Source: Segatella copri
GTDB taxonomy: Bacteria; Bacteroidota; Bacteroidia; Bacteroidales; Bacteroidaceae
NCBI RefSeq assembly: GCF_949820605.1
Contig: NZ_CATKVU010000006.1
Location: 1,720,501-1,784,500 of the forward strand
DNA: 64,000 bases
Reading direction: 5' to 3'
This document shows positions 35,464 to 45,546 of this stretch, piece after piece (positions within the stretch are counted from its first letter, which is position 1; every line of letters starts with the position of its first letter). A program made the position numbers and the translations under genes. The notes under the pieces are model-generated. The model made no database searches and was not told the DNA's origin. It saw only the letters and a list, made by a program, of their open reading frames with translations.

Positions 35464-36840
35464 TTATTTCACATTAGGCTTCTGCAATCCATATCCCTTT
35501 CTCTTATCTTCAAACAAGAGGAGGAAAGAAATGATAATAGCAATCACACCGAAGGCTGCAAAGATGGTCATCGTCTGGGTATAGTCAATAACACCATCAG
35601 CACTCGTGTTAGCCTGGTTCACCTTACCAATCCATACCGGAATGAGAGCCAGTCCGATGTTCTGGATATAGAAGATAAGGGCGTATGCAGTTCCTAAGAG
35701 TTTCATTGGGATAATCTTTGGCACAGATGGCCACATGGCTGATGGTACCAGTCCAAAAGCGATACCCAGGATGAGCATCAGCACGATGGCAAGCACCCAT
35801 GAGTTGATTGGCAGGGCAAACATAACGTGTACAAAGGTCAGGAGGCAACTGCCGATAATCATCAGCGTAGCACCCTTGCCATACTTATCGTATATACTAC
35901 CGAAGAGCGGTGTGAGGAAGATGGTACCGAATGGCAACATCGCAGGAATCAGACCTGCCAAATTAGCATCCACACCATACTTGAAAATCATCAGCTTGGT
36001 GGCAAACTTTAGGAATGGGAATACACCGGCATAGAACATCAGGCAAAGGAATGCCACATACCAGAAACCTGTTGTCTTGAACAAACCGCCCAAGTCTGAA
36101 AACTTGAAACCTTCTTCCGGTTCAGTAGCTACAGCTGCTGCAGAAGCATCCTCTTTCTTGTCCATCACGCAATAAACCAGATAAACCAGTACACCTGCGC
36201 AAAGCAATACAGCGCCCAAAGCAACAGAAGCAGATACTCCACCCATTGCCTTGGCAAAAGGAAGAGAAGCACTCAGAGCTGCAGCAGTTCCCAAACGAGC
36301 CGTAGCAACCTGTACACCCATTGCCAGAGCTAACTCATGGCCCGTAAACCACTTCACGATAACCTTGCTCACTGTGATACCGCATATCTCGCATCCTACA
36401 CCATAGATGGCAAAGCCAAGAGCAGCTATCACTACCTGCGTACTATAAGTACCGAAGAATGGCACAGCAACCATTCCGTCAAACTCATGACCTAAAGCAT
36501 ACCACTTCAACAAGGCTCCACCAAACATCAGGACGGTAGAAAGGATACCTGTGAAACGGATGCCAAACTTATCGAGGATAAGACCACCGAAGAAGAGGAG
36601 CAGGAGGAACACATTGAAGTATCCGTAAGCTCCAGAGAAGAAGCCGTACTCATCCGAATTCCAGCCGAGTCCGAGACCATTCTCTGCTCCCTTGGCTGCT
36701 GTCAAGAGAGGCTCCAGTGGAGACATCACATCTGTAAAAAAGTAACCGAACATCATCGTGATACTCACGATGAGGAGGGCGGTCCAGCGAGCTGACTTAG
36801 AGTCGCTCAATTTCATCTGCATTTTTTCTGTTGTACTCAT
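35464..36840 (-). CDS. MFS transporter
   Basis: From MSTTEKMQMKLSDSKSARW the protein has 458 residues and twelve membrane helices, with a cytoplasmic loop in the middle (KKEDASAAAVATEPEEGFKF, about 220-240). The conserved loop after helix 2 reads GGLILDKFGIRFTG, a variant of the MFS G-x3-D-R/K-x-G motif. It resembles Bacteroidales MFS carriers of unknown organic acids or sugars, but no substrate can be named. An in-frame ATG at 36888 exists, but the extra 16 residues are unlike a transporter start. The porin-like gene upstream ends 62 bp away. Confidence 0.75.
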   Translation of the reverse strand: MSTTEKMQMKLSDSKSARWTALLIVSITMMFGYFFTDVMSPLEPLLTAAKGAENGLGLGWNSDEYGFFSGAYGYFNVFLLLLFFGGLILDKFGIRFTGILSTVLMFGGALLKWYALGHEFDGMVAVPFFGTYSTQVVIAALGFAIYGVGCEICGITVSKVIVKWFTGHELALAMGVQVATARLGTAAALSASLPFAKAMGGVSASVALGAVLLCAGVLVYLVYCVMDKKEDASAAAVATEPEEGFKFSDLGGLFKTTGFWYVAFLCLMFYAGVFPFLKFATKLMIFKYGVDANLAGLIPAMLPFGTIFLTPLFGSIYDKYGKGATLMIIGSCLLTFVHVMFALPINSWVLAIVLMLILGIAFGLVPSAMWPSVPKIIPMKLLGTAYALIFYIQNIGLALIPVWIGKVNQANTSADGVIDYTQTMTIFAAFGVIAIIISFLLLFEDKRKGYGLQKPNVK

Positions 36841-36902
36841 TTTCTTTAAAACATAAATGATAAACCCGTTATCATTATTAATTATCAATTATTAATTATC
36901 GT

Positions 36903-37664
36903 CTATTTCCGTTTCACGTTCTTCGTTCTGGTGATATCAAAGAGATAAGAGAGTTTCAGAACAATCTGTCCATAGTTACTCTTTCCGAAATAATCACGCT
37001 TAGAAGCACCGTAGATATTTCCCAGACCATAGTAGTATCGGGCTTCGGCAAGGAAATGCCCCACCTTCGGAATACTGTATTCAGCACCCAGACCCAGGGC
37101 GATACCATAATCGAGCTTATTCTTGACTGCCATCGTATCCTGAGCCACCACCGGACTTACACGGTTATTGTCGGTTGCCGGCATGTGCTCTACCGAGAAG
37201 TTGGTCTTCTGCGAATCACTCAGATAGAAACCAAACTGCGGACCGGCATTCACAAAGATGTTCAGTCCTCTTGTCTCCCTACCCCATGCCAGATGCGCAA
37301 AGATTGGTACCTGAATATAGTTGATGGTACGCTTGTAAGCCATCGCCTCTTTGGTTTCGGTTATAATCACCGGATTATTCTCCTTATCCAGAATATCCTC
37401 TTCCCATCCTGCCTGCGCATAGTTTACCTCGGCATAGATAGAACAGATGGTCTTGAAATATTTCTCACAGGTATATCTCATCGAGAAACCGCCCGTCAGT
37501 CCGCCGTGCTGCTTCTGCTGTACCTCGGGTGTGAATCCTACGCTACTCATCATATAGCCCCCATTAAAACCGATGGCGAAATCATTACGATGCTCTCCTA
37601 TCTGTGCCGAAACTGGAATTCCGAAGATGAGCATCAGAATCAGCAACCCAATATTTCTATTCAT
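36903..37664 (-). CDS. PorT-like outer-membrane beta-barrel protein
   Basis: This protein of about 253 residues has a signal peptide (MNRNIGLLILMLIFGIPVSAQ). It has the eight-strand barrel pattern of the porin/PorT superfamily: FAIGFNGGYMMSSVGF, YAEVNYAQAGWEE, YIQVPIFAHLAWG, INxGPQFGFYLSD-like strands and a final IVLKLSYLFDI. Relatives include PorT of the type IX secretion/gliding machinery and many general barrels, so the exact role stays open. It lies 27 bp after the LysM protein gene and may share its transcript. Confidence 0.7.
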   Translation of the reverse strand: MNRNIGLLILMLIFGIPVSAQIGEHRNDFAIGFNGGYMMSSVGFTPEVQQKQHGGLTGGFSMRYTCEKYFKTICSIYAEVNYAQAGWEEDILDKENNPVIITETKEAMAYKRTINYIQVPIFAHLAWGRETRGLNIFVNAGPQFGFYLSDSQKTNFSVEHMPATDNNRVSPVVAQDTMAVKNKLDYGIALGLGAEYSIPKVGHFLAEARYYYGLGNIYGASKRDYFGKSNYGQIVLKLSYLFDITRTKNVKRK

Positions 37665-37691
37665 TATCAACTATAAATTGTAAACTATAAA

Positions 37692-39086
37692 CTAGTACTT
37701 CACCGCCTCTATCTGATGATTAAAGGTATAGTGAATCAACTGGAAACTCTTGTTTTTGTATCCTCCTCTACTGGTCTTCTCGAAACGGAGTGGAGTCTGC
37801 ACAGGCTGGTAAGTCATCTGCTGGCGCTCACCTGTGAAGTTCTTTCCGTATCTCTTGACACCCTGAATCAGATACATTCCGTGATCGAAACCGGTGATGG
37901 CGAATCTTGGCTGTGCCACCATCATAGGCTGATGGAACCATCGCTCATAACGGCTCTCAAGCGCCTTGGTCTGTGCTGAGTTCGGGTTATAATAGAAGGT
38001 GGAAGGGATATAAGTATCATACTTATAGAATCTTTCCAGATTATACTTGGCATACATCAGCCATTCGGTATAGCCAAAGAGCGAAATAGCTGCACCTGGA
38101 TACTTCGCATCAAATTCGTCGAGCTTGTTCAACACCAGAGTTAACTGTGGTGAACGTCCCGTATTCAGGATTATCACATTCTGCTTGGAAGGCATGAAAG
38201 CCTTGGCAAACTGCTCGATACTCGAATTCAGATTGGTGATGCTATAATTGATTTTCCTGCGTTCCAGTTCCTTGCGCAGACCGAACGTAAAGTTGCCCTT
38301 TCTCGAAGTAGAATCATTGCAGTCTACAAAGATAGGATGCACATTGGTAAAACGGCTCAGGAATGCCTTGATGGTCGCATCATTCAGCGCATCATCGCTC
38401 TGATAAACCTGGAAAATCTCTTTGTTTCTTTCTACATCATCTCCGCTGATAGAGAACGGAATCACCATTTTGATGCCGTAGGTCTTGCAGAAGTTGGTCA
38501 GCGGAGCCACCTGCTTGGTATAAAGTGGACCAAAGATGATGTCGCATTGGTTAGCGCCCTCCTGCAAGAGTGTATTCCGGATATCAGCATCAATAGGAAC
38601 GTTCCAGGCACGCACATCTATATCGGCACCCTGCTGCTTCAGGGTTTCGCAAGCCAGCAGCAAACCGCGGTAATACTCCACCATTCGCTTGCCGTCGCCA
38701 TCAACATTATGCAAAGGTAACATCACGCCTACCTTTACCGCATTTCTGGCAACAGCAGCCTTTGAGGTTGCCGTAGCTGTAGCAGTTTTCTGAACCGTCG
38801 CCCCATTCCACGACTTCTGACCGTTCAACTGATTAGGATTCTTCTGGTCTTTGGTGTATGGAATAAAGAGCGTAGTTCCCTTCTGCAGCATGTATCCCTC
38901 ACGCTTCATCTCCGGATTGGCATCCATCAGTTCAGGAAGGCTCAATCCATATTTATTGGCGATACCAAAGATTGTATCTTTCTTCTTAACCGTGTAAATG
39001 TCGCGCCATTTTACAGTCTGCGCGCCAATGCTGACACTGAGCATAAGCCCAACGAACAGCAGGAAATATCTCATTTTTTGTCTCAT
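37692..39086 (-). CDS. LysM plus periplasmic-binding-fold protein
   Basis: This 464-residue exported protein has a signal peptide ending in SIGAQ. A LysM peptidoglycan-binding domain follows (about 28-78: YTVKKKDTIFGIANKYGLSLPELMDANP). A Thr/Ala-rich linker leads to a type 1 periplasmic-binding fold (about 115-430) starting VKVGVMLPLHN and including IIFGPLYTKQVAPLTNFC. Similar proteins are often annotated as LysM amino-acid-binding proteins. It probably senses or scaffolds cell-wall synthesis, as LpoA does in other bacteria, but this is inferred. Confidence 0.75.
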   Translation of the reverse strand: MRQKMRYFLLFVGLMLSVSIGAQTVKWRDIYTVKKKDTIFGIANKYGLSLPELMDANPEMKREGYMLQKGTTLFIPYTKDQKNPNQLNGQKSWNGATVQKTATATATSKAAVARNAVKVGVMLPLHNVDGDGKRMVEYYRGLLLACETLKQQGADIDVRAWNVPIDADIRNTLLQEGANQCDIIFGPLYTKQVAPLTNFCKTYGIKMVIPFSISGDDVERNKEIFQVYQSDDALNDATIKAFLSRFTNVHPIFVDCNDSTSRKGNFTFGLRKELERRKINYSITNLNSSIEQFAKAFMPSKQNVIILNTGRSPQLTLVLNKLDEFDAKYPGAAISLFGYTEWLMYAKYNLERFYKYDTYIPSTFYYNPNSAQTKALESRYERWFHQPMMVAQPRFAITGFDHGMYLIQGVKRYGKNFTGERQQMTYQPVQTPLRFEKTSRGGYKNKSFQLIHYTFNHQIEAVKY

Positions 39087-39136
39087 ATCTCAAGATTTTT
39101 TTAACGATATCTTCAAATATTTCATGTTTTCATCTG

Positions 39137-39144
39137 CAAAAATA
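39137..39144 (-). promoter_or_regulatory. Promoter -7 element for the LysM protein gene
   Basis: TATTTTTG on the minus strand with TTG about 21 bp upstream. It lies about 50 bp before the start codon. Confidence 0.5.
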
Positions 39145-39186
39145 CAAAAAATCTTGCATCTGACGCAATATCTCTCATCTTTTTAT

Positions 39187-39194
39187 TATCTTTG
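39187..39194 (+). promoter_or_regulatory. Promoter -7 element for the CTD protein gene
   Basis: TATCTTTG is an exact -7 match, 17 bp before the ATG at 39212, so the leader would be very short. Confidence 0.5.
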
Positions 39195-39211
39195 CACAAA
39201 TTATTTTAGAA

Positions 39212-39634
39212 ATGAGACGAAAAATAGCATTACTTTGCATCATGTTGCCACTTTTAACGTGTCAAATACACGCTCAGGAAGTCAACGACGACGAGGAGGA
39301 CAACACAGAAGAGACGACCAAAGTCAGTTCTCTTCTCATGCCGAATGCCTTCTCTCCAAATGGCGATGGCATCAACGACATCTACAAGCCCAAGGATGGT
39401 TACCGGAACATTGAGGAGTTCCACGCCTATATATATAATAGGTGGGGACAGAAACTCTATGAATGGACCGACCCTGCCACGGGATGGGATGGCACCTACC
39501 GCGGAAAACCGGTCAAGGAGGGTGTATACTTCTGTCTCGTCAAGGCGAAGGGGGCAGATGGCGTTGTGTATAACATCAAACGTGATGTCAACCTGCTCAG
39601 AGGTTATACCGAAGAACAGAACAGTAACTATTAG
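39212..39634 (+). CDS. Minimal gliding-motility-type C-terminal domain protein
   Basis: This 140-residue exported protein (signal peptide ending IHAQ) consists almost only of a gliding-motility-associated C-terminal domain. The motifs are PNAFSPNGDGINDIYKP, IYNRWGQKLYEW, GWDGTYRGKPVKEGVYFC and the closing NIKRDVNLLR. In larger proteins this domain directs type IX secretion and surface anchoring. Here only a short acidic linker (DDEEDNTEETT) precedes it, so it lacks a cargo. uvrA follows 27 bp downstream and may be co-transcribed. Confidence 0.8.
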   Translation: MRRKIALLCIMLPLLTCQIHAQEVNDDEEDNTEETTKVSSLLMPNAFSPNGDGINDIYKPKDGYRNIEEFHAYIYNRWGQKLYEWTDPATGWDGTYRGKPVKEGVYFCLVKAKGADGVVYNIKRDVNLLRGYTEEQNSNY

Positions 39635-39661
39635 GTAAACAGCAATTAGCAGAATTGGAAT

Positions 39662-42502
39662 ATGAATTCAGAAGAAAAGATAAATGTATGGGGCGCACGG
39701 GTCCACAACCTCAAGAACATAGATGTGGAGATTCCGCGTGATTCCCTCACCGTGATTACCGGACTCTCGGGTTCGGGCAAGAGTTCACTGGCATTCGACA
39801 CCATCTTTGCCGAAGGTCAGCGCAGATATATCGAAACTTTCTCTGCCTATGCCCGCAACTTCCTGGGTAATATGGAACGCCCGGATGTTGATAAGATTAC
39901 GGGATTGAGTCCGGTCATCAGCATCGAACAGAAAACCACCAACAAGAATCCCCGCTCTACCGTGGGCACTACCACCGAGATTTACGACTATCTCCGTCTA
40001 CTCTATGCCCGCGCCGGTACTGCCTACAGCTATCAGAGTGGCGAGGAGATGATGAAATATACCGAGGAACAGGTCATCGACATGATTCTCAGCGATTATA
40101 AGGGCAAGGCTATCTTCCTGCTCGCTCCCCTCGTACGCCAGCGCAAGGGTCATTATCGCGAACTCTTCGAAAGCATGCGCAGAAAGGGGTATCTCTACGT
40201 GCGACTCGACGGCAACATCCTCGAAATCGTTCCCAATATGAAAACCGACCGCTACAAGAACCACAATATAGAAGCTGTGGTCGATAAACTGGTGGTGAAG
40301 GAAGAAGATGAGGAACGCATCCGCAAGAGTGTGGCGACGGCTATGAAACAGGGCGACGGCATGGTAATGGTTCTTGAGAAAGGTGCCAAGGAGGCCAAGA
40401 CATACTCCAAGCGTCTCATGGACCCTGTAACGGGTATCGCCTACCAGGATCCAGCTCCTAACATGTTCTCCTTCAACTCTCCCGAAGGTGCCTGTCCGCA
40501 TTGCAAGGGTCTGGGAAAGGTGAACCAGATTGATATCAAGAAGGTAATTCCCGACGATAAACTCAGCATCCATGAAGGCGGCATCGCTCCGCTCGGCAAA
40601 TACAAGAACCAGATGATTTTCTGGCAGATAGAATCATTGCTCAGCAAGTATGACCTCAACCTGAAGACACCTATCTGCGAGATTCCGGGCGATGCCATGC
40701 AGGAAATTCTCTATGGTTCGCTCGAAAACGTGAAGATTGAGAAGGAAAAGGTACATACCTCTACCGACTACTTCTGCGCCTACGATGGCATCATCGACTA
40801 CCTGCAGAAGGTGATGGAGGATGACGAGAGTGCGGCGGGCAAGAAATGGGCCGACCAGTTTATCTCTACTATCGAATGTCCTGAATGCCACGGTTTGCGA
40901 CTCAAAAAAGAATCGCTCTCTTTCAAGATCTGGGATAAGAATATATCCGAAGTAGCCAGTCTCGACATCGATGAACTGCGCAATTGGCTCGAAGAAGTGG
41001 AACAGCATCTGCCTTCGATGAAAGCGAAGGTGGCTCACGAAATCATCAAGGAGTTGCGCTCACGCGTTACCTTCCTCCTCGATGTGGGACTCAATTATCT
41101 CTCGCTCAACCGCCAGTCAGCTTCTCTATCGGGTGGCGAGAGCCAGCGCATCCGTCTGGCTACTCAGATTGGTAGCCAGCTGGTCAACGTGCTCTATATC
41201 CTCGATGAGCCGAGCATCGGTCTGCACCAGCGCGACAACGAACGTCTGCTCAACAGTCTGAAGGAACTTCGCGACCTGGGCAATACCGTTATTGTGGTGG
41301 AGCACGATGAAGATATGATGCGGGCTGCCGACTGGATTGTAGATATCGGTCCGAAGGCGGGACGCAAGGGAGGTGAAGTTGTCTTCCAGGGCACACCTCA
41401 GGAGATGCTCAAGACCAATACCATCACCGCCCAGTATCTCAACGGCAAGATGGCTATTGAGGTGCCTGCCCTCCGCAGAGAAGGCAACGGCAAGCATATT
41501 ACCATTCACGGAGCTACGGGCAACAACCTCAAGGGGGTGGATGTTGATTTTCCACTCGGCAAACTTATTGTCGTAACGGGTGTCAGCGGCTCAGGCAAAT
41601 CTACTCTCATCAACGAGACCCTCCAGCCGATCCTCTCGCAGCATTTCTACCGTTCGCTCAAGAAACCGATGCCATACGAGAGCATCGATGGTATCGAGAA
41701 TATCGACAAGGTAGTGAATGTAGACCAGAGTCCTATTGGCAGAACGCCTCGCAGCAATCCAGCTACCTACACAGGCGTGTTCAGCGATATCCGCTCACTC
41801 TTCGTAGGACTTCCCGAGGCAAAGATCCGCGGTTACAAGCCGGGCAGATTCTCCTTCAATGTGAAAGGTGGAAGATGCGAGGAATGTAAGGGTAACGGAT
41901 ATAAGACCATCGAAATGAACTTCCTGCCAGATGTCTACGTACCTTGTGAGGTATGCCACGGCAAACGCTACAACCGCGAGACGCTGGAGGTAAGATACAA
42001 GGGAAAGAGCATCGCCGATGTTCTCGACATGACCATCAACCAGGCGGTAGATTTCTTCGAGAATGTTCCTCAGATACTGCAGAAGATCAAGGCTTTACAG
42101 AATGTAGGTCTCGGATACATCAGGTTAGGACAGAGTTCCACTACCCTCTCTGGCGGTGAAAGTCAGCGCGTAAAACTGGCTACCGAACTCTCGAAGCGTG
42201 ATACGGGCAAGACGCTCTATATTCTCGATGAACCGACAACCGGTCTGCATTTCGAAGACATCCGCATCCTGATGGATGTACTCCAGAAACTGGTAGATCG
42301 TGGCAACACGGTCATTATCATCGAGCACAATCTCGATGTCATCAAACTCGCCGACTGGCTCATCGACATGGGTCCGGAAGGTGGACGAGGCGGCGGTCAG
42401 CTCCTCTTTGCCGGAACACCAGAAGAAATGGTGAAGCAGCAGAAGGGATATACCTATAAGTTCCTCGCCCCTTTACTGAAGAAATCAGGGAAACCTGAAT
42501 AA
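39662..42502 (+). CDS. uvrA: Excinuclease ABC subunit A
   Basis: UvrA scans DNA for bulky damage and loads UvrB in nucleotide excision repair. The 946-residue protein has two ABC ATPase modules. The first Walker A is GLSGSGKSS (34-42) and the second is GVSGSGKST in the C-terminal half. Both signature loops ([12 protein letters not shown] and [12 protein letters not shown]) and both DEP Walker B sites are intact. Zinc ligands are seen in [22 protein letters not shown] and CEVCHG. A terminator-like hairpin follows at 42543-42572. Confidence 0.97.
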   Translation: MNSEEKINVWGARVHNLKNIDVEIPRDSLTVITGLSGSGKSSLAFDTIFAEGQRRYIETFSAYARNFLGNMERPDVDKITGLSPVISIEQKTTNKNPRSTVGTTTEIYDYLRLLYARAGTAYSYQSGEEMMKYTEEQVIDMILSDYKGKAIFLLAPLVRQRKGHYRELFESMRRKGYLYVRLDGNILEIVPNMKTDRYKNHNIEAVVDKLVVKEEDEERIRKSVATAMKQGDGMVMVLEKGAKEAKTYSKRLMDPVTGIAYQDPAPNMFSFNSPEGACPHCKGLGKVNQIDIKKVIPDDKLSIHEGGIAPLGKYKNQMIFWQIESLLSKYDLNLKTPICEIPGDAMQEILYGSLENVKIEKEKVHTSTDYFCAYDGIIDYLQKVMEDDESAAGKKWADQFISTIECPECHGLRLKKESLSFKIWDKNISEVASLDIDELRNWLEEVEQHLPSMKAKVAHEIIKELRSRVTFLLDVGLNYLSLNRQSASLSGGESQRIRLATQIGSQLVNVLYILDEPSIGLHQRDNERLLNSLKELRDLGNTVIVVEHDEDMMRAADWIVDIGPKAGRKGGEVVFQGTPQEMLKTNTITAQYLNGKMAIEVPALRREGNGKHITIHGATGNNLKGVDVDFPLGKLIVVTGVSGSGKSTLINETLQPILSQHFYRSLKKPMPYESIDGIENIDKVVNVDQSPIGRTPRSNPATYTGVFSDIRSLFVGLPEAKIRGYKPGRFSFNVKGGRCEECKGNGYKTIEMNFLPDVYVPCEVCHGKRYNRETLEVRYKGKSIADVLDMTINQAVDFFENVPQILQKIKALQNVGLGYIRLGQSSTTLSGGESQRVKLATELSKRDTGKTLYILDEPTTGLHFEDIRILMDVLQKLVDRGNTVIIIEHNLDVIKLADWLIDMGPEGGRGGGQLLFAGTPEEMVKQQKGYTYKFLAPLLKKSGKPE

Positions 42503-42542
42503 ATCAAGATAGGAACGAAGGCTGTGGCAGAAGAAAAAAATC

Positions 42543-42572
42543 CCCCAACCTACTTTCTTAAGCGGGTTGGGG
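42543..42572 (+). terminator. uvrA-side hairpin
   Basis: CCCCAACC (42543-42550) pairs with GGTTGGGG (42565-42572), followed by AAATTTGTTT. Confidence 0.55.
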
Positions 42573-42619
42573 AAATTTGTTTCAATATAAATATCAGTAA
42601 CAACCATACTTGACATGAG

Positions 42620-42808
42620 ATGGGCATCCAAAAGGACTGCTACCCTTTCATTTTCCCAAACACCAAAGGCCCAATCCTTGTTAAGGAGGAAGATATGGAT
42701 GCTTATATCAGAAGCCATGAAGATGACTTCATCAGCCAAGCCGAAGTATCCGTGCCAATCAAATTCTGCAGAAGATTATTTGAATTATTCGACATAGATA
42801 CCGACTGA
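42620..42808 (+). CDS. Possible 62-aa protein or gene fragment
   Basis: This frame encodes MGIQKDCYPFIFPNTKGPIL and continues with a plausible soluble composition (many D, E, K, F). There is no Shine-Dalgarno site and the upstream frame closes at once. A 14-bp hairpin follows at 42823-42862. I do not recognise the product. It may be a remnant left when the accessory region was inserted. Confidence 0.3.
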   Translation: MGIQKDCYPFIFPNTKGPILVKEEDMDAYIRSHEDDFISQAEVSVPIKFCRRLFELFDIDTD

Positions 42809-42822
42809 CTTGAATTATAACA

Positions 42823-42862
42823 TACCGCCAAAGTACATGATAACAGGAGTACTTTGGCGGTA
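42823..42862. terminator. Perfect 14-bp hairpin
   Basis: TACCGCCAAAGTAC (42823-42836) and GTACTTTGGCGGTA (42849-42862) flank a 12-nt loop. It lies between the 62-residue frame and the end of the methyltransferase/nuclease operon. No T-run is present on either side, so the terminator role is tentative. Confidence 0.5.
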
Positions 42863-42897
42863 CGGAATTTAAGCAATGTTGGGGCTGCTATTTACAT

Positions 42898-43992
42898 TTA
42901 TTGCAATAATTTTGCTTTCTGTGCTTGGAATTCTTCTTCCGTAAGAATACCTGCATCTCTGAGTTGAACCAATTTGGTCAGTTCATCTGCAATGCTATTT
43001 GATGAGGAAACACTTACCTTTTGATTTTGGCTTGCACAACTCTTATCAACTATGTCTATAATGATGGAAAAAATGTCCTTTATGCCCGTAACCTCTTTCA
43101 TCAGCCCCTCATAGAAAATTTTATCAGCAGTATTCTTTGTCTCTAGAACAGCTCTATCTTTTCCTGTTTTGTAAATATCAAGCAAAATAGTAGAATCAGA
43201 TGTACTCTTGAGCAATATCTTTATAGACATCCTTTCGATTTTCTTGTTTTTAACAGTCTTCGCTGTATTACTACCTACGATAGCACCAACACCACCGAAA
43301 AGCAAACCACCAACAACTGCTCCACCGAGAGACTTATTGTACATATCATTACCATTTTCTTCATACGTAATGCTTACAATATCAGAATATTGATGCAGAT
43401 GCATATTTGTTGGAGTAACTATGGCAACAAATTCATTGACATCATCAGTAATGAAAGCATAATCATTATATGCCTTAACTGCCGGAATAGATTTCTTCAT
43501 TACTATATTCCAATTTTTAAACGTATAATTGAGATTGAATTCTTTAAGCAATATATTGCCATTGTTAGTCTTTATACGCAATATCTTGTTATGGGCTGCA
43601 TCATAAGACACAATATAATTATCTGTTTTCACAGTTTCCGTAACAGAAAAATCTCTAACTACTTGGATATTTTTTCCTTCATTCGTTGTTGCGCATATGG
43701 TCACGTCCTGTCTTTGAGAATTAAAATATAATTTTAAGTCACCATTTCCAAAACAATCATCGTAATCCAGCGTCTGGGCAAAAATATCCTGCTGTTCTTT
43801 TCTTGCTTTTCGATCAGAAGCCTTACTTTTGGCATTAAGAGCCATGACTAAACCAACAACTACGCCAATAGCGGGTATTATGGCTATGGGATTTCCTGAC
43901 TTATCAGAATTGTAAGATAATATAGCCATAATAGCAAAAATTACGGAAAGGAATAAAGCCCCTCCAACACCAAAATCATCTTGTCTTTTCAT
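42898..43992 (-). CDS. SHOCT-domain membrane protein, 364 aa
   Basis: Two N-terminal membrane helices (about 8-27 and 33-52) are followed by a cytoplasmic region with two beta-rich parts (about 75-215). A glycine-zipper hydrophobic segment follows (GGAVVGGLLFGGVGAIVG, about 226-243). The protein ends in a classic SHOCT motif (ELTKLVQLRDAGILTEEEFQAQKAKLL). SHOCT tails occur on many membrane-associated proteins and probably mediate oligomerisation. The gene starts one base after the stop of the disrupted VanZ-like gene, so it is the fourth member of the methyltransferase/nuclease operon. Confidence 0.65.
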   Translation of the reverse strand: MKRQDDFGVGGALFLSVIFAIMAILSYNSDKSGNPIAIIPAIGVVVGLVMALNAKSKASDRKARKEQQDIFAQTLDYDDCFGNGDLKLYFNSQRQDVTICATTNEGKNIQVVRDFSVTETVKTDNYIVSYDAAHNKILRIKTNNGNILLKEFNLNYTFKNWNIVMKKSIPAVKAYNDYAFITDDVNEFVAIVTPTNMHLHQYSDIVSITYEENGNDMYNKSLGGAVVGGLLFGGVGAIVGSNTAKTVKNKKIERMSIKILLKSTSDSTILLDIYKTGKDRAVLETKNTADKIFYEGLMKEVTGIKDIFSIIIDIVDKSCASQNQKVSVSSSNSIADELTKLVQLRDAGILTEEEFQAQKAKLLQ

Positions 43993-44291
43993 ACTAAACT
44001 AATTTTACAAATATTATAATTGGAATTACATAGCACACCACATCATAGATATCAAATGTACCAGGACAAAGGCCAAACAGTTGCATGAACTCCAATACAA
44101 CTGCAGATATAGGAAGAGGTAGAGCCAAAGATAGCCTCATTTTCTTATTTAGTTGCTTAGTACATAAACACATAGCCATAAGATATGATGCTGTCCATAA
44201 TCCTGCAGGTAAACTATAAACCACAAAATCGAGAGTGTAAACTAAACTGTGTCAAGCTACAATAAAAGTAGTTTAACACAGTTTTTATATT

Positions 44292-45497
44292 ATGGACAAC
44301 TTAGAAATTGATTACAAGAAAGCAGCTCAGCAGTTGCGTAGTGGTGAAGCCTTATTTGGCAAGGACGGAGCATTAGCTCCATTGTTAGAGCGTATTCTCA
44401 ACTCAGCTCTCGAAGGTGAGATGGACGCTCATTTAAGTGAAGAGGAACGCTCTTCCGGCAACCGTCGTAATGGTAAGATGAGTAAGAAGGTTCAAACAAA
44501 ATATGGTGAGGTCACTATAGAGACTCCTCGTGACCGAGACGGAACTTTCCAACCTGAGACCGTAAAGAAGCGTGAGACTATTCTTGCCAATGGCATGGCA
44601 GACCAGATTATTGAGATGTACGCCATGGGCACCAGCACACGTGACATCAGCAGCTACTTTGAGCGTGAGTTCAACACAACTCTATCAGCCGATACAATCA
44701 GCTCTATAACAGACCGTGTATTACCCGAAATCACCGCCTGGAAGTCTCGCATGCTCGATCCTGTATATGCCATTTGCTGGCTTGATGCTATCCATTATAA
44801 GGTAAAGGATGAGAATGGCAGAGCTGTCACACGAGCCATTTACAACATTCTTGGTATCAACAAGGAAGGCCAAAAAGAACTGTTAGGTATGTATGTGTCT
44901 AAGAGTGAAGGAGCTAACTTCTGGCTAGAAGTTCTTACGGATCTTCAGAACCGTGGTGTTCGAGACATCTTGATTTGTTGTATTGATGGTCTCAAAGGCT
45001 TCCCGGATGCCATCCAAAGCGTATTTCCTGAGAGTTCTGTGCAGCTCTGTATTGTCCATCAGATACGCAATTCTATCAAGTATGTTGGCAGTAAGCATCA
45101 AAAGGAGTTTATCAAGGATTTAAGAACAGTATATGGTGCAGTAAACAAAGACTCCGCTGCTGCTAATTTAGACCTGTTAGAGTCTAAGTGGGGAGAGATG
45201 TACCCAATTGTCATCAAGTCATGGCGTGACAATTGGGAACGTCTGACAGAGTATTTCCAATATACTCCAACCATCCGTAAACTCATTTATACGACCAATA
45301 CGGTTGAGGGGTATCACAGACAGGTAAGAAAGGTCACAAAGACTAAAGGGGTCTTTCCTACGGATAATTCTTTGGAGAAGCTTGTGTACTTAGCTTACCG
45401 CAACATCCGTAAGAAATGGACTATGCCACTGGCAAATTGGGGACAAATTTCTCAACAAATGGCAATAAAATTTGGAGATAGATTTAAAATTATGTAA
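44292..45497 (+). CDS. IS256-family transposase (Mutator-type DDE)
   Basis: This 401-residue transposase catalyses cut-and-paste or copy-out movement of the element. The DDE residues are visible in CWLDAIHYKVKD (first Asp), CCIDGLKGFPDAI (second Asp) and TTNTVEGYHRQVRK (Glu), with the C/W spacing typical of the Mutator/IS256 group. The N-terminal part (residues 1-110) holds the DNA-binding helices and the GKMSKKVQTKYGEV segment. The gene is complete and in frame. Confidence 0.93.
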   Translation: MDNLEIDYKKAAQQLRSGEALFGKDGALAPLLERILNSALEGEMDAHLSEEERSSGNRRNGKMSKKVQTKYGEVTIETPRDRDGTFQPETVKKRETILANGMADQIIEMYAMGTSTRDISSYFEREFNTTLSADTISSITDRVLPEITAWKSRMLDPVYAICWLDAIHYKVKDENGRAVTRAIYNILGINKEGQKELLGMYVSKSEGANFWLEVLTDLQNRGVRDILICCIDGLKGFPDAIQSVFPESSVQLCIVHQIRNSIKYVGSKHQKEFIKDLRTVYGAVNKDSAAANLDLLESKWGEMYPIVIKSWRDNWERLTEYFQYTPTIRKLIYTTNTVEGYHRQVRKVTKTKGVFPTDNSLEKLVYLAYRNIRKKWTMPLANWGQISQQMAIKFGDRFKIM

Positions 45498-45502
45498 CTT
45501 TG
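45471..45502 (+). promoter_or_regulatory. Outward promoter at the 3' end of the IS
   Basis: TTTG (45471-45474) and TAACTTTG (45495-45502) are 20 bp apart, an exact Bacteroidetes promoter. It overlaps the transposase stop codon (TAA 45495-45497). It points out of the right end, antisense to the DUF262-HNH gene. The 30-bp palindrome at 45517-45546 may block it. Confidence 0.45.
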
Positions 45503-45516
45503 CAGCCGAAAAGGCT

Positions 45517-45546
45517 TCCCTGCTGGGGGCATGCCCCCAGCAGGGA
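45517..45546. repeat. 30-bp perfect palindrome inside the IS
   Basis: The centre is GGGGGCATGCCCCC and the outer arms are TCCCTGCT/AGCAGGGA. There is almost no loop, so as DNA it may form a cruciform, and as RNA it would stop read-through from the transposase gene. No T-run follows. Confidence 0.7.
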
